Notes: generated from the sequence alone by a model not told the origin. 64,000 nt of DNA from Alphaproteobacteria bacterium (GCA_020850755.1 JADZEB010000018.1:1-64000); one strand, 5' to 3'. Shown: positions 42,568 to 53,586, counted from the stretch's first letter. Program-made: numbers and translations.

Positions 42568-44364
42568 TCAGGGCTTGAGCGCGGGGGGTCTGACCATCGG
42601 CGGGGGCTTGGCCATATCGGCCAGGCTCTGCATGTTGCGCGGCGCGTGCAGGTAGGGCGGGAAGACCAGCGAGATGGTGGTGCCCTGGCCCGGCGCGGTG
42701 CGGATCAGCATCTGCCCGCCATGCAGCGCCATCAGCCCGCGCACCAGCGGCAGCCCGAGGCCGGTGCCGCGCTCGGCGCGGTTGGCGGGATTGTCCACCT
42801 GCCCGAACGGCTCCAGCGCCAGCCGCTTGCCCGCATCCGACATGCCGATGCCGGTGTCGGCGACGCGCAGCACGATGCTGCCGGTATCGAGCGCCTCGGC
42901 CGAGATGGTCACGCTGCCGCCCTCGGGCGTGAACTTGCAGGCATTGCCGAGCAGGTTGAACAGCATCTGGCGCACGGCGCGCGCATCGGCCCAGAGCAGC
43001 GGCAGATCGTCGCCCACCTCGGTGCGAAGCACGAGGCCCCGCTCGGCGGCGAGGCCCGTGATCTGCGCCGCAGCCGAGCGCAGCAGGCGGTCGATCAGGA
43101 CCGGCTCGGGGCGGATCTCCATGCGTCCGGCTTCGATCTTGTGCAGGTCGAGCAGGTCGTTGATCAGCGACAGCAGGTGCTCGCCCGCATTGTTGATCTC
43201 GGCGGCGAAGGAGGCGGTCTCGGTGGCGGGCCGGTCCTTGGCGCCATCGCGCACCAGCCGGGCGAAACCGAGGATGGCGTTCAGCGGCGTGCGCAGCTCG
43301 TGGCTCATCATCGCCAGGAAATCGGACTTGGCGCGGCTAGCCCGCTCGGCCATGTCGCGCGATTCCAGGAGCGCGCCGAGCGCCTTGCGCCGCTCGATCT
43401 CGATATGTGCCTCGGCGCGGGCGGCGCGGCGATGCAGGATCACGCCGAGCGTCGTCAGGCCAAGCAGGGCGACCAGCAGCAGGATGCCGTTGCGGATCCA
43501 GGTCTCGCGCCACGCGACCGAGAGCGGCGCCAGCGGCTGGGCATAGGCCACGACCAGCGGGTGATCCTCGACCCGGCGCACATGCACGGCGCGTTCGTCG
43601 GGCACGTCGGGCGGGGTGGCGACGAAACTGCCCATCGCATCGCGCGCCACCAGCTCGCGCAGCGCCGGCAGGCCGGCAAGGCTAAGATTGTCGCTGTTTC
43701 GGCCGGGCGTGGTGAACAGCGGCACGCCGTCGCGGCGCAGGATCGAGATCGCGCCGCCTTCCTGGAGCGTGGGCAGCGACTTCAGGATGTCGAACCGCCC
43801 GGGCTCGACCATCAGCACGACCACGCCGCCGAAACGACGCTCGGGCGTGCGGAAGGCGCGCGCGACACCGATCACGCTGGAGTTGGAGTTGGAGGCGGTG
43901 AAGGGGGCGCCGATGACCAGCCCGCGATCCGGATCGGCCTTGAGCGCGATGAAGAAGTCGCGCGTATGGGCGTGCGGCTTCTGGCCCGGCGGCGGGCGGC
44001 CCGTATCGCGCGCCAGAACGGCGCCCTCGTGGTCGGTCACGGCGGCGAAGGTGATCGCGGTGCCGATGGCACGGCTGACCGCAAGCTGGCGCACCATGGC
44101 GCCGCTTTCCAGCGCTGCCGCGACACCCTGGGTCTCGATCATCTCGACGATGCTGCGCAGGGTGCGGTCATACTGCCAGAAGGCGCTGCGGACATCCTCG
44201 GCGACGAAATAGGAGACGGACGCATTGCGCTCGGCAACCGTGGCGCGCAGTGTCGTGCGGTCGTGGTAGGCAAGCGTGCTGAAGCCGGCAATCAGGGCGA
44301 GTGCGAACAGGAGCGGCACAAGCCACAGCGCAGTGTAGGGCGTGCGCACGAACCGCTCGGCCAT
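42568..44364 (-). CDS. Membrane-bound sensor histidine kinase
   Basis: A 598-residue hybrid-free kinase. The first membrane helix (residues about 12-32) is followed by a periplasmic sensor domain (about 35-280, dCache-like in length, with GVARAFRTPERRFGGVVVL) and a second helix (about 290-310, ILLLVALLGLTTLGVIL). The HisKA box is SHELRTPLNAILGFARL (about 362-378), and the ATP domain shows LLGNACKFTPEGG, DTGIGM and GTGLGLPLVRGL. No receiver domain is present and no response regulator gene is nearby, so it is an orphan. The frame extends upstream to 44502, but the ATG at 44364 starts MAERFVRTP just before the first helix and is preferred. Confidence 0.9.
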   Translation of the reverse strand: MAERFVRTPYTALWLVPLLFALALIAGFSTLAYHDRTTLRATVAERNASVSYFVAEDVRSAFWQYDRTLRSIVEMIETQGVAAALESGAMVRQLAVSRAIGTAITFAAVTDHEGAVLARDTGRPPPGQKPHAHTRDFFIALKADPDRGLVIGAPFTASNSNSSVIGVARAFRTPERRFGGVVVLMVEPGRFDILKSLPTLQEGGAISILRRDGVPLFTTPGRNSDNLSLAGLPALRELVARDAMGSFVATPPDVPDERAVHVRRVEDHPLVVAYAQPLAPLSVAWRETWIRNGILLLVALLGLTTLGVILHRRAARAEAHIEIERRKALGALLESRDMAERASRAKSDFLAMMSHELRTPLNAILGFARLVRDGAKDRPATETASFAAEINNAGEHLLSLINDLLDLHKIEAGRMEIRPEPVLIDRLLRSAAAQITGLAAERGLVLRTEVGDDLPLLWADARAVRQMLFNLLGNACKFTPEGGSVTISAEALDTGSIVLRVADTGIGMSDAGKRLALEPFGQVDNPANRAERGTGLGLPLVRGLMALHGGQMLIRTAPGQGTTISLVFPPYLHAPRNMQSLADMAKPPPMVRPPALKP

Positions 44365-44526
44365 GGGGCCGGCTTCGTCCGCAACTCCCGATCGTGGCGC
44401 CTGCCAATGCGCAGTCTTGCCGTGTTCTAGCACCCGCGGGTCTCCCGTCCCTGTGCCGCGTCGATGCCGGTATCTACGTCCGCGGGACCCCACAAGTTCC
44501 ACGGCGTACCGGCTCGGCGCCCCGAC

Positions 44527-46317
44527 TTACGGCGTCGACCCCTTATTCTTCGGCAGATCGAGGCGGATGTGAAGCTCTTTCAACCGTGCCGGCGGCACGT
44601 CGGTCGGAGCACCCATCATCAGGTCCTCGGCCTGCTGGTTCATCGGGAACAGGATGATCTCGCGGATATTGGGTTCGTCTGCGAGCAGCATCACGATCCG
44701 GTCGATGCCCGGGGCCGAGCCGCCATGAGGCGGCGCCCCATACCGGAAAGCATTCAGCATGCCACCGAACCGACGCTCGACCTCGTCCTGTGGATAACCC
44801 GCGATCTCGAAGGCCCGGATCATGATGTCGGGGCGGTGGTTGCGGATCGCCCCGGAGGACAGCTCCACCCCGTTGCACACGATATCGTATTGGAAAGCCT
44901 TGATTTCCAGCGGGTCCTTGCTGTTCAGCGCCTCCAGCCCGCCTTGCGGCATGGAGAAGGGGTTGTGGCTGAATTCGATCTGGCCGGTATCCTCGTTGCG
45001 CTCGTACATGGGGAAGTCGGTGATCCAGCAGAAGCGGAATGCACCGGATTCGACCAAGCCAAGCTCCTCGCCCAGGCGTGTGCGAACCTGACCCGCGAAC
45101 TTGGCCGCCTTCTCCCCCTTGTCGCAGGCGAAAAACACGGCATCGCCGTCTTGCAGATTGCACGCCGCGCGGATCTGGGCGCTGCGCCCTGATTCCAAAT
45201 TGCGAGCGATCGGACCCTTGGCCTCGCCGCCCTCGAACTGGATGTAGCCGAGCCCGCCGGCGCCCTGCTCGCGCGCCCAGTCGTTGAGCTTGTCGAAGAA
45301 GCTGCGCGGCCGGCCGGCGGCACCCGGCGCCGGGATCGCGCGCACCACCGCGCCCGAAGCCACCAGCTTGGCGAACAGGCCGAAGCCGCTGCCGCGGAAG
45401 GCCTCGGTCACGTCTGCGATCCGGATCGGGTTGCGCAGGTCGGGCTTGTCGCTGCCATATTCCAGCATCGCCTGGTCGAAGGGGATGCGCGGGAAGGGCG
45501 GCCCGGTCACGGTGCGCCCGTTGGCGAATTCGTCGAACACCCCGGCCAGCACGGGCTCGATCGTGGCGAACACGTCCTCCTGGGTGACGAAGCTCATCTC
45601 GAAATCGAGCTGGTAGAACTCGCCCGGGCTGCGGTCGGCGCGGCTGGCCTCGTCGCGGAAGCAGGGCGCGATCTGGAAGTAGCGGTCGAAGCCCGCCACC
45701 ATGCAGAGCTGCTTGAATTGCTGCGGCGCCTGCGGCAGGGCGTAGAACTTGCCCGGATGGAGCCGCGATGGCACCAGGAAGTCGCGCGCCCCTTCGGGCG
45801 AGGAGGCGGTCAGGATCGGCGTCTGGAACTCGATGAAGCCCTGCTCGATCATGCGCCGGCGGATCGAGGCGATCACCGCCGAGCGCAGCACCAGGTTGCG
45901 GTGGATGCGCTCGCGCCGGAGGTCGAGGAAGCGGTAGCGCAGGCGCTGGTCCTCGGGCCCGTCCTGCTCGGCGTTCACCTGCAGCGGCACCGGCTCGGCC
46001 GCCGACTGGACCTCGATCTCGCGCACGCGAAGCTCGATCTCGCCGGTGGGCAGCTTGGGGTTGATCGTGTCGGCGCTGCGCCGCACCACCTCGCCCGTGA
46101 CCGTGATCACGCTTTCCACCCGCAGCTTCTCGGCCGCGGCGAAGACCGGGCTGCCGACATCGACCACGCACTGGCTGAGGCCGTAATGGTCGCGCAGGTC
46201 GATGAACAGGAGCTGGCCATGGTCGCGCTTGCGGTGCACCCAGCCCGAGAGGCGGGCGGTCTGGCCGGCATGCTCGGCGCGGAGCGCGCCGCAGGTATGG
46301 GTGCGGTAGGCGTGCAT
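44527..46317 (-). CDS. aspS: Aspartyl-tRNA synthetase
   Basis: A class II synthetase of the bacterial type, 596 residues. From ATG 46317 it begins [18 protein letters not shown] and has the OB-fold anticodon domain ([21 protein letters not shown] in pieces), motif 2 [20 protein letters not shown], the GAD insertion, and motif 3 [14 protein letters not shown]. The upstream open frame to 46671 is GC-rich noise. The gene is head-to-head with rnd across a repeat-rich gap. Whether the enzyme also charges tRNA-Asn cannot be read from the sequence by eye. Confidence 0.96.
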   Translation of the reverse strand: MHAYRTHTCGALRAEHAGQTARLSGWVHRKRDHGQLLFIDLRDHYGLSQCVVDVGSPVFAAAEKLRVESVITVTGEVVRRSADTINPKLPTGEIELRVREIEVQSAAEPVPLQVNAEQDGPEDQRLRYRFLDLRRERIHRNLVLRSAVIASIRRRMIEQGFIEFQTPILTASSPEGARDFLVPSRLHPGKFYALPQAPQQFKQLCMVAGFDRYFQIAPCFRDEASRADRSPGEFYQLDFEMSFVTQEDVFATIEPVLAGVFDEFANGRTVTGPPFPRIPFDQAMLEYGSDKPDLRNPIRIADVTEAFRGSGFGLFAKLVASGAVVRAIPAPGAAGRPRSFFDKLNDWAREQGAGGLGYIQFEGGEAKGPIARNLESGRSAQIRAACNLQDGDAVFFACDKGEKAAKFAGQVRTRLGEELGLVESGAFRFCWITDFPMYERNEDTGQIEFSHNPFSMPQGGLEALNSKDPLEIKAFQYDIVCNGVELSSGAIRNHRPDIMIRAFEIAGYPQDEVERRFGGMLNAFRYGAPPHGGSAPGIDRIVMLLADEPNIREIILFPMNQQAEDLMMGAPTDVPPARLKELHIRLDLPKNKGSTP

Positions 46318-46763
46318 GAGGATGGGACTTTCGCGATCGGGCGCCGCGACGCGCGGCGGGAGAGGCGGCAGGGAACCGACGCGCCCGCGCCTTGTCAAGC
46401 GCCGCACGGCCACGGGCATACGGATCGGCCCGGCCGGCCGGGCGCGATGGGGCGGTGCGGATCGCCGGGGCCGCTCTGGGCGGCGGCAGGGAGCGGCGGC
46501 AGGGAGCGGCGGCGGGAGCGTCGGCGGGGAGCGGCGGCGGGCCAGGCTGCGGGCCAGGCTGCGGGCCAGGCTGCGGGCGGAGACCCGGCGGTGGGGTTGC
46601 GGGACGCTGGCCGTCGGCGCGGAAAGGATGCCGATTCCCGCCCCGGCCCCGGCCCGCCCCCCCTGGCCCAACCCTGGCGGGGATGGTCGCCGGCCCGGGA
46701 ATTGGCGCCTCCCCCTCCGCCGGTCCTTGGTCGGAAGCCCGCGCCCGTGTAGATAGAGCGCAC
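46318..46763. other. 446-bp repeat-rich divergent region between aspS and rnd
   Basis: No gene is supported here. Around 46480-46540 there is a degenerate GGCGGCAGGGAGC-like array, followed by three perfect 12-bp copies (46541-46576). The rest is very GC-rich DNA in which long open frames occur on both strands by composition alone. It should contain the promoters of aspS and rnd, but I cannot place them with confidence. Confidence 0.55.
46541..46576. repeat. Three perfect 12-bp tandem repeats
   Basis: GCCAGGCTGCGG occurs three times in a row (46541-46552, 46553-46564, 46565-46576), directly after a degenerate 12-13 bp array of a different GC-rich unit. Copy number could vary between strains. 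Confidence 0.9.
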
Positions 46764-47966
46764 ATGACCCGCCCGCCCAAGCCCGCCCCGTTCCCGCCCC
46801 CGGCCCTGATCGAGACCACCGATGCGCTGAGTGCCCTCTGCGCGCGGCTCGCGCAGGCGAGCTTTGTCACGGTCGATACCGAGTTCATGCGCGAGCGCAC
46901 CTACTGGCCCGAGCTCTGCGTCGTGCAGATCGCGGATGCCAACGAGGTCGCGGTGATCGATGCGCAGGCGCCGGGGCTGGATCTCGCGCCGCTCTATGCG
47001 CTGCTTGCCGATGCGCGCGTGCTGAAGGTGTTCCATGCCGCGCGCCAGGATGTGGAGATCTTCCTGATCCGCATGGGCCAGGCGCCGCGCCCGCTGTTCG
47101 ACACCCAGATCGCGGCGATGGTGTGCGGCTTCGGCGACCAGGTCGCCTATGATTCGCTCGCCGCGCGCCTGGCCGGGGCGCAGATCGACAAGGCGTTCCG
47201 CTTCTCGGACTGGTCGGCCCGTCCGCTCTCGCCGCAGCAGATCGCCTATGCCGCCGCCGACGTGACGCATCTGCGCGCGATCTACGAGAAGCTCGCCGCC
47301 CGCATCGCCCGCGACGGGCGCGGCGAGTGGGTGGGCGAGGAGATGGCCGCGCTGGCCGACCCGGCCACCTACCGCCTCGACCCCGAGGAGGCGTGGCAGC
47401 GGCTCAAGCCGCGCACCGGCAACCGCCGCTTCCTGGCCGTCCTGCGCGCGGTTGCCACCTGGCGCGAGCGCGAGGCGCAGCGCATCAACATCCCGCGCCA
47501 GCGCCTGTTGAAGGACGAGGCGCTGATGGAACTGGCCGCGCACGCGCCGACCGATGCCGCATCGCTCGCCCGCACGCGCGGCCTGAGCCGCGGCATGGCC
47601 GAGGGGCGCTCGGGCGCCGCCCTGCTCGCCGCGATCAAGGAGGCGGTCGCACTGCCCGAGGATGCGCTGCCCGAGGCCGCCCGGCGCGACGATACCGGCC
47701 GGGCCAGCCCGGCGCTGGTGGCGCTGCTCAAGGTGCTGCTCGCGGCCAAGTGCGAGAAGCATCATGTGGCGCAGAAACTGGTCGCCGTGTCCGAGGATCT
47801 CGACCGGCTGGCGGCCGAGGACGCGCCCGACATCGCCTGCCTGCATGGCTGGCGGCGCGAGGTATTCGGCGAGGATGCGCTGGCGCTGAAGGCGGGCCGG
47901 GTGGCGCTCTCGGCCGGTCGCAACCGCGTCCGCCTCGTCCGCCTGCCTGAGCCGCCTGCGGAATAG
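46764..47966 (+). CDS. rnd: Ribonuclease D
   Basis: RNase D trims tRNA 3' ends. The 400-residue protein has the DEDD exonuclease acids in VDTEFMRE (residues about 37-44), [14 protein letters not shown] and [13 protein letters not shown], the last with the Tyr of the DEDDy type. A helical HRDC region follows ([31 protein letters not shown]). The ATG at 46764 ([13 protein letters not shown]) gives a 25-residue lead before the domain. It is divergent from aspS, as in many relatives. Confidence 0.94.
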   Translation: MTRPPKPAPFPPPALIETTDALSALCARLAQASFVTVDTEFMRERTYWPELCVVQIADANEVAVIDAQAPGLDLAPLYALLADARVLKVFHAARQDVEIFLIRMGQAPRPLFDTQIAAMVCGFGDQVAYDSLAARLAGAQIDKAFRFSDWSARPLSPQQIAYAAADVTHLRAIYEKLAARIARDGRGEWVGEEMAALADPATYRLDPEEAWQRLKPRTGNRRFLAVLRAVATWREREAQRINIPRQRLLKDEALMELAAHAPTDAASLARTRGLSRGMAEGRSGAALLAAIKEAVALPEDALPEAARRDDTGRASPALVALLKVLLAAKCEKHHVAQKLVAVSEDLDRLAAEDAPDIACLHGWRREVFGEDALALKAGRVALSAGRNRVRLVRLPEPPAE

Positions 47967-47970
47967 GGGC

Positions 47971-47990
47971 GGGCCGATCCCGTTCGGCCC
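47971..47990 (+). terminator. Possible hairpin after rnd
   Basis: GGGCCGA (47971-47977) and TCGGCCC (47984-47990) form a 7-bp stem with a 6-base loop, five bases after the rnd stop. No T-run follows, so termination is only a guess. Confidence 0.35.
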
Positions 47991-48182
47991 TCCGGCTCGC
48001 CCTGGCGCGCACAGACCTTACATCCGGCGTCCCGGACGCCGCCCGGCGCGATTTTCGCATGAAACTCTGTTGCGCGCACCAAACCGCAGGGGTGCGCCGC
48101 CGAGTCATGCGCCAGCACCGCCGATGTTCGTATCGTGTTCCGGTTTGCGACGAGGTTCGGCGCTTTGGAGTTGGAGGGAACA

Positions 48183-48647
48183 ATGCAGATTCAAAACCGC
48201 CGGGCGACACTGCTTGGTCTCGCTGCTACCGCCCTGTCGCTCGGCCTGCCGGCCGGGGCGGAGGCACGCCGCTTCCGCTCGCGGTCGAGCAGCAGCGCGC
48301 CGACCACCCCGCCACCCGCCGCGCCGTCCGCCGCGCCGTTCGCTGGCGCCGGCGCGACCGCAAAGCCGGGCACTAGTCCCGCCGCACCTCCGGCCCAGGC
48401 CGCGACCGCGGGCAAGCCCGGCGCGGCGCCAGCGACGGGTGCTCCGGCGGCCTCGGCTGCGGGTGCCGCCTCGGGCGGTGCCGTCCGTGGCGCGACCCGC
48501 TCCCCGCCGAGCCAGTGCGCCTCCGAGCGCTCGCAGATGGACCAGACTCGCTCGCGCCTGCAGGGCGGCGGCGGCAGCCAGTCGGAGATCCTGGCCTTCA
48601 ACGCCCGGGTGCGCGACTGGAACGCCCGTTGCGCGCCCGCGCGCTGA
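48183..48647 (+). CDS. Small secreted protein, unknown function, Tat-like signal
   Basis: A 154-residue protein I do not recognise. The N-terminus MQIQNRRATLLGLAATALSLGLPAGAEA looks like an export signal with a twin-arginine-like NRRATLLGL. Then comes an Ala/Pro/Ser-rich low-complexity linker (about 35-110) and a conserved-looking C-terminal domain (115-152, SQCASERSQMDQTRSRL, then FNARVRDWNARC) with two cysteines that could bond. A good ribosome site (GGAGGG) precedes the ATG at 48183. A longer frame starts 48 bp upstream. It is convergent with ppx, 15 bp away. Confidence 0.72.
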   Translation: MQIQNRRATLLGLAATALSLGLPAGAEARRFRSRSSSSAPTTPPPAAPSAAPFAGAGATAKPGTSPAAPPAQAATAGKPGAAPATGAPAASAAGAASGGAVRGATRSPPSQCASERSQMDQTRSRLQGGGGSQSEILAFNARVRDWNARCAPAR

Positions 48648-48662
48648 CGGGCGGACCCCGTC

Positions 48663-50405
48663 CTAGCAGATCAGCACCGCATCCGCGGCGATCTCGGTCG
48701 AGGGTTCGAGGCCGAAGACCCCGGCCAGGCGCGACAGGCGCCGCCACACGCTTTCGCCGGCGAACACGCCGCCGCGCGCGGCCAGCCGCAGCACGAGCTT
48801 CTCGCGCTCGACCCGAAGGCCGGTCAGCGCCAGCAATTGCGCGGTGCCGCCGGAAAGCGTGTAGGCAAGGCGCAGCGCGATGCCGAGCGTCTCGGCCCGC
48901 TGCAACGAGGCCGGGTCGAGCAGCGTGCGCGCCGCCTGCGCGTAGGGTGCCTTGGCATCGGCCTCGTAGCGGGTGCCGACGACCAGCGCCAGGAAGGCGC
49001 GCGCGTGATGGTCGAGCCCCACGCCCGGCAGGCGCAGGACGTGGAAATAGGCCTGCTCGGCGCGGTATTCCGGGTGCTCGTGCGCGCCGATGTCCGACAG
49101 CCAGCACGCCGCCTCGCGCAGCTTGCGCGCATGCTCGCTCTCGCCGGGGAAGATCGGCGCGGTCCATTCCACCAGCCCCGGCGCGAGATCGAGCTGGCGG
49201 CTGAAGCGGCGGGCGAGGTCCTGGCCGGCGGCCAGCACGGGGTCCAGCGCGCGGGTTTCCGGCGCGATCTGCGCCATATACCAGCCCTCGCGCAGCCCGT
49301 TGGCCGAGAACACCACCCGGCGCGAGCCGGTGGCGCGCAACAGCCGGCGCAGCACCACCGCGGCAAAGGGCAGGGCGTCGAGCCGCCGGCGCGAAATGCC
49401 CGGCGCGCGCTCCATCATCCGTTCCAGGTCCTTGCGCGTCATGCCGGCGACGATGCCGGCCAGGTCGCGCGCCTCGTCGCGGCCGAGGGCGTAGTGGTGA
49501 ACGACCGAGAGCGGATAATCGGTCTGCGCGATATGGATCTGGGCCAGTGTGCGCCAGGCGCCACCGACGAGATAGAGGTCGCGCCCGCTGCCGCGTTCGA
49601 GCCAGGGCACGTGCGCGAGATGGCGGTCCATCACGCTGCGCGTGCGGGTGACGCTGCCGCCGGCCTGCTCGGCCAGGCGGATCACGCCGCAGGGCAGCGT
49701 GGCGCTTGCCCCGGTCTCGCCGCGGCGAAGCTCGACCACCTCCAGGCTGCCGCCGCCGAGATCGCCCATGATGCCGTCGGCAGAAGGAATGCCGGCCAGC
49801 ACGCCCTGGGCCGAGATGCGCGCCTCCTCCTCGCCGGACAGCACGCGGATCGGCAGGTGGCGGAAGCGGCGATGCAACTCGGCGACGAAGGCCGGGCCGT
49901 TGGCCGCGTCGCGCACCGCGGCGGTGGCCAGGATCTCGGTCGGCTCGGCGCGCATGGCGAGGCTGACGGCAGCGTAGCGTTCAAGCACGGTCAGGCTGTT
50001 CTCGACCGCCTCCTCGTTCAGCCGGCCGGTGGTCTCGAGCCCGCGGCCGAGGCCGAGGATCGCCTTCTCGTTGAAGATCGGGGTCGGGTTGCGTCCGCGC
50101 CCTTCATAGACGACGAGGCGCACCGAGTTGGAGCCGAGGTCGATCACCCCCATGCGCGGCGCGCGCTCCGCGCCGGGACGGGAGCGCATGCCGGCCGAGG
50201 TGGCGGGTACGGCGCGGCCGGGCTTGTCGTTCTCGGCGCGGACAAGCCCGCGTGCCCGCTTGCGCCCGGATGCGTTCGGCGCGGTCCCGTCGCGCGGCGC
50301 GGCCTTGCCTGTGGCGCCCGGCGCTCGCCCCCGGGACGTCTGCCCGCGGGACGCCGCTGGCGTCCTGGGGCTGGCGGGGGCGGGCTTGGGCGGGCGGCGC
50401 GGCAT
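48663..50405 (-). CDS. ppx: Exopolyphosphatase / Ppx-GppA family phosphatase
   Basis: Ppx removes phosphate from polyphosphate (or pppGpp). The family N-terminus is MGVIDLGSNSVRLVVYE, preceded here by about 84 residues of Arg/Pro/Gly-rich sequence. Further motifs are TAAVRDAANGPAF, VLSGEEEARI and GDLGGGSLEVVEL, then a C-terminal HD-like part. The first ATG (50405) gives 580 residues; an internal ATG at 50189 would remove most of the basic lead and is a fair alternative. The gene is downstream of ppk on the same strand (160 bp), pairing synthesis with breakdown of polyphosphate. Confidence 0.92.
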   Translation of the reverse strand: MPRRPPKPAPASPRTPAASRGQTSRGRAPGATGKAAPRDGTAPNASGRKRARGLVRAENDKPGRAVPATSAGMRSRPGAERAPRMGVIDLGSNSVRLVVYEGRGRNPTPIFNEKAILGLGRGLETTGRLNEEAVENSLTVLERYAAVSLAMRAEPTEILATAAVRDAANGPAFVAELHRRFRHLPIRVLSGEEEARISAQGVLAGIPSADGIMGDLGGGSLEVVELRRGETGASATLPCGVIRLAEQAGGSVTRTRSVMDRHLAHVPWLERGSGRDLYLVGGAWRTLAQIHIAQTDYPLSVVHHYALGRDEARDLAGIVAGMTRKDLERMMERAPGISRRRLDALPFAAVVLRRLLRATGSRRVVFSANGLREGWYMAQIAPETRALDPVLAAGQDLARRFSRQLDLAPGLVEWTAPIFPGESEHARKLREAACWLSDIGAHEHPEYRAEQAYFHVLRLPGVGLDHHARAFLALVVGTRYEADAKAPYAQAARTLLDPASLQRAETLGIALRLAYTLSGGTAQLLALTGLRVEREKLVLRLAARGGVFAGESVWRRLSRLAGVFGLEPSTEIAADAVLIC

Positions 50406-50564
50406 GCGGTCCTGTCGCGGAACTATGATGGTGCCGGGGCGACTCGGGCAGGCAAGTCTGCCGCGTTCCTAGCAGCCGGCCGGGCGCGAGGCCAGCGCCG
50501 AGCACACGCTGCCGCCTGCCGCCTGCCGCCCGCCGCGACGTCGTGCGGCAGCGCGATCGGCGAG

Positions 50565-52811
50565 CTAGTCCTGCGCGACGCGGTCGCGCCCGGCGGGGTG
50601 CGGCTGTCCGGGCGCGACCGGGCCGTGCAAGGCGCTGCCGCGCCCCGAAAGCGAGGGGTTGGTCATGAAATAGCGATGCGCGCTGGGCGCCCCCGCCGCG
50701 CCGGCGGCAACCCGGTGGTAGCTGCCATCGGCGCCGAGCAGCCAGCTCTGCGCCTCGTCGCGCAGGTTCTGCACCATGATCTGGTCCAGCACCTGGGCGT
50801 GCACCGTGGGGTTGTGGATCGGCACCAGCGCCTCGACGCGCCAGTCCATGTTGCGCGGCATCCAGTCGGCCGAGGAGATGAACACGCTGGCCTTGCGGCC
50901 TGGCAGCTTGTGGCCGTTGCCGAAGGCCATCACGCGCGCATGTTCGAGGAACCGCCCGACGATGCTGCGCACGCGGATATTCTCGGACAGGCCGGGCAGG
51001 TCCGGACGCAGGCAGCAGATGCCACGGCAGACGATGTCGATCTGCACGCCCGCCCCGGATGCGGCATAGAGCGCGTCGATCAGCACCGGATCGACCAGCG
51101 CGTTCATCTTGAGCCAGATCGCGCCCGGGCGGCCGGCGCGGGCGAAGGCCACCTCGCGTGCGATCAGCTCGAGCAGGGTCTGGCGCAGGGTCAGCGGCGC
51201 GTAGGCGATCCGCTCCATGCCTTCGGGCCTGGCGTAGCCGGTCATGAAGTTGAACAGCCGCGCCGCATCGCGCCCAAGCTCGGGCTCGCAGGTGAAGAAG
51301 GAGAGGTCGGTGTAGATGCGCGCGGTGATGGGATGGTAGTTGCCGGTGCCGAAATGGACATAGGTGCGCGTGACGGCACCTTCGCGGCGCACGACCAGGC
51401 TGACCTTGGCGTGGGTCTTCAGATCGACGAAGCCATAGACCACCTGCACGCCCTCGCGCTCCAGCTCGCGGGCGAGGCGGATATTGGCCTCCTCGTCGAA
51501 GCGGGCCTTGAGCTCGACCATGGCGGTGACCGACTTGCCCGCCTCGGCCGCCTCGATCAGGGCGCGCACGATCGGCGAATCGCGGCTGGTGCGATAGAGA
51601 GTCTGCTTGATCGCGATCACGTTGGGGTCGCGCGCGGCCTGGCGCAGGAACTGCACCACCACATCGAAGCTCTCATAGGGGTGGTGGACGATGATGTCCT
51701 TCTTGCGGATCGCGGCGAAGCAGTCCCCGCCATGGTCGCGGATGCGCTCGGGGAAGCGCGGCGTGAAGGGCGTGAACAGCAGGTCCGGCCGCTCATCGAC
51801 GATGATCTGCTTGAGATCGGCAAGGCCGATGATGCCCTCGACCACGAACATGTCGGCGCGCGGAGCATCGAGCTCGTCGGCGACGAAGCCCTGGAGATCG
51901 GGCGGCATGTCGGCATTCACCGACAGCCGGATCACGTTGCCGCGCCGGCGGCGCTTGAGCGCGCTCTCGTAGGAGCGGACGAGGTCCTCGGCCTCGTCGT
52001 CGATTTCCACCTCGCTGTCGCGGATGACGCGGAAATAGCCCTGCTCCTGCACCTTGAAGCCGGGGAACAGCCGGTCCAGGAACAGCGAGATCGCGTCCTC
52101 CAGGATCAGGAAGCGCACGCCATCGCCGGGCGGCAGGCGGACAAAGCGTTCCACCTGCGCGGGTAGCGGCAGCAGCGCGCGCATAATCGTGCCGTCATCA
52201 CCGCGCGCCAGACGCAGCGCCATCACCAGCCCGAGGTTGGGAATGAAGGGGAAGGGATGCGCCGGGTCGATCGCCAGCGGCGTCAGCACCGGGAAGATGC
52301 GTTCGAGGAACCAGGCCTCCAGCCAGGCGCGGTCGGCGGCGGAAAGATCGGCCGGGGCCACCACCGACACGCCGGCGGCGCGCAGCATGTGGCGCAGTTC
52401 GTTCCAGCAGCGCTGCTGATCGGCGATCAGCGTCTGGGCGCGCTGGTGGATCGCAACCAGCTGCTGGGCCGGTGTCAGCCCGTCCTGGCTCGGCGTGCCG
52501 ACGCCGGCCGCCACCTGCCCGACCAGGCCCGCCACGCGCACCGAGTAGAATTCGTCCAGGTTCGAGGCCGAGATGGAAAGGAAGCGCACCCGTTCCAGCA
52601 GCGGGTGGTTCGGGTTGCGCGCCTCCTCGAGCACGCGCTCGTTGAAGGCAAGCCAGGAAAGCTCGCGGTTGAAGAAGCGTTCGGGGCTGGTGGCACCGAT
52701 GGCCGGCATGGCGGGCGCCGGCGCTGCCTCGGCCGGTGGCTTGCGCGCACTCGCGGCGCCTTCGGGCGCTGTCACTCGGTTCGATGCGGGCGTGCCGGCG
52801 CGGTAGCGCAT
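50565..52811 (-). CDS. ppk: Polyphosphate kinase 1
   Basis: PPK1 polymerises ATP gamma-phosphate into polyphosphate. The 748-residue protein has the N-terminal block [20 protein letters not shown], the H1 domain, and the catalytic region with the phospho-His in [20 protein letters not shown] and later [17 protein letters not shown]. The ATG at 52811 is chosen because AGGAGGA lies 10 bases upstream of it; that stretch is itself preceded by an in-frame ATG at 52832, which would lack such a site. hdaA ends 28 bp upstream. The pair ppk-ppx after hdaA is conserved in related genomes. Confidence 0.95.
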   Translation of the reverse strand: MRYRAGTPASNRVTAPEGAASARKPPAEAAPAPAMPAIGATSPERFFNRELSWLAFNERVLEEARNPNHPLLERVRFLSISASNLDEFYSVRVAGLVGQVAAGVGTPSQDGLTPAQQLVAIHQRAQTLIADQQRCWNELRHMLRAAGVSVVAPADLSAADRAWLEAWFLERIFPVLTPLAIDPAHPFPFIPNLGLVMALRLARGDDGTIMRALLPLPAQVERFVRLPPGDGVRFLILEDAISLFLDRLFPGFKVQEQGYFRVIRDSEVEIDDEAEDLVRSYESALKRRRRGNVIRLSVNADMPPDLQGFVADELDAPRADMFVVEGIIGLADLKQIIVDERPDLLFTPFTPRFPERIRDHGGDCFAAIRKKDIIVHHPYESFDVVVQFLRQAARDPNVIAIKQTLYRTSRDSPIVRALIEAAEAGKSVTAMVELKARFDEEANIRLARELEREGVQVVYGFVDLKTHAKVSLVVRREGAVTRTYVHFGTGNYHPITARIYTDLSFFTCEPELGRDAARLFNFMTGYARPEGMERIAYAPLTLRQTLLELIAREVAFARAGRPGAIWLKMNALVDPVLIDALYAASGAGVQIDIVCRGICCLRPDLPGLSENIRVRSIVGRFLEHARVMAFGNGHKLPGRKASVFISSADWMPRNMDWRVEALVPIHNPTVHAQVLDQIMVQNLRDEAQSWLLGADGSYHRVAAGAAGAPSAHRYFMTNPSLSGRGSALHGPVAPGQPHPAGRDRVAQD

Positions 52812-52838
52812 GGCGGCGGGTTCCTCCTGCATCGCATG

Positions 52839-53564
52839 CTACAGGAGCTTCGGCTCCCCTGGCGAGACGGTCACGGAATATTCACCGCCCCCGTCCTCCT
52901 CGCGCGCCAGGGCCTCGCGCACCAAGGCGGCGCCGATCTGCACCCCGCGCGCCAGCGCGATGCGGTCGAGCCGCGCCACCAATTCCCGTGCAGCGGCCAG
53001 AGACCGGTCGATGCGACGCAAGATGTAGTCGATCGTTGGCGGCGCGACCGCAAGCTGTCGATCCGCGAACAGCTTCGTCAGCACCGCGCGCAGCAACGCC
53101 TCGTCCGGGGGGCCAAGCGCCACCGCCGTGATGCTGCGCAGCCGCGAGCGCAGATCGGCCAGGCGCGTGCCCCACCGCGCCGGCGCCTCGCGCGCGGTGA
53201 GCAGGAGCGAGCCGCCACGCTCGGACACGAGGTTGAGCAGGTGCAGGAGCGCAGGCTCGTCCAGCACGCAATCGGCATCATCAAGCGCGACGTGTCCCGA
53301 GGCGGGGATCAGCGCCGGCGCCTCGTCACGGGCGAGATCGGCCGGACAGAGCGCGCGGGCGCTGCTGCGGGCGCACCAGATCGCCAGGAGGTGGGTCTTG
53401 CCAGACCCATCGGGTCCCCACAGCGCCAGCCTCCGGGCGGGCCAAGCGGGCCAGCGCTCGATCATGGCGAGGGCCGCTTCATTGGCCGCGCCGCGGCAGA
53501 AATCCGCCGCCGCGAGCGAGGGGGCGTGGGCGAAACCGAAAGCGAGCTGGCGCGCGGCGGTCAT
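52839..53564 (-). CDS. hdaA: DnaA-homologous regulator HdaA (Hda family)
   Basis: A 241-residue DnaA-like AAA+ protein without a DNA-binding domain. The N-terminal beta-clamp motif RQLAFGF (residues 5-11) and Walker A WGPDGSGKTHLL (about 49-60) are present, with Walker B-like VALDDAD and arginine-finger-region residues near RLRSITAVAL. Hda binds the sliding clamp and prompts DnaA-ATP hydrolysis, which prevents re-initiation. It belongs to the leftward run pgsA-perM-hdaA-ppk-ppx. Confidence 0.88.
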   Translation of the reverse strand: MTAARQLAFGFAHAPSLAAADFCRGAANEAALAMIERWPAWPARRLALWGPDGSGKTHLLAIWCARSSARALCPADLARDEAPALIPASGHVALDDADCVLDEPALLHLLNLVSERGGSLLLTAREAPARWGTRLADLRSRLRSITAVALGPPDEALLRAVLTKLFADRQLAVAPPTIDYILRRIDRSLAAARELVARLDRIALARGVQIGAALVREALAREEDGGGEYSVTVSPGEPKLL

Positions 53565-53586
53565 GGCCGGATACTGGCCGCTCCGC

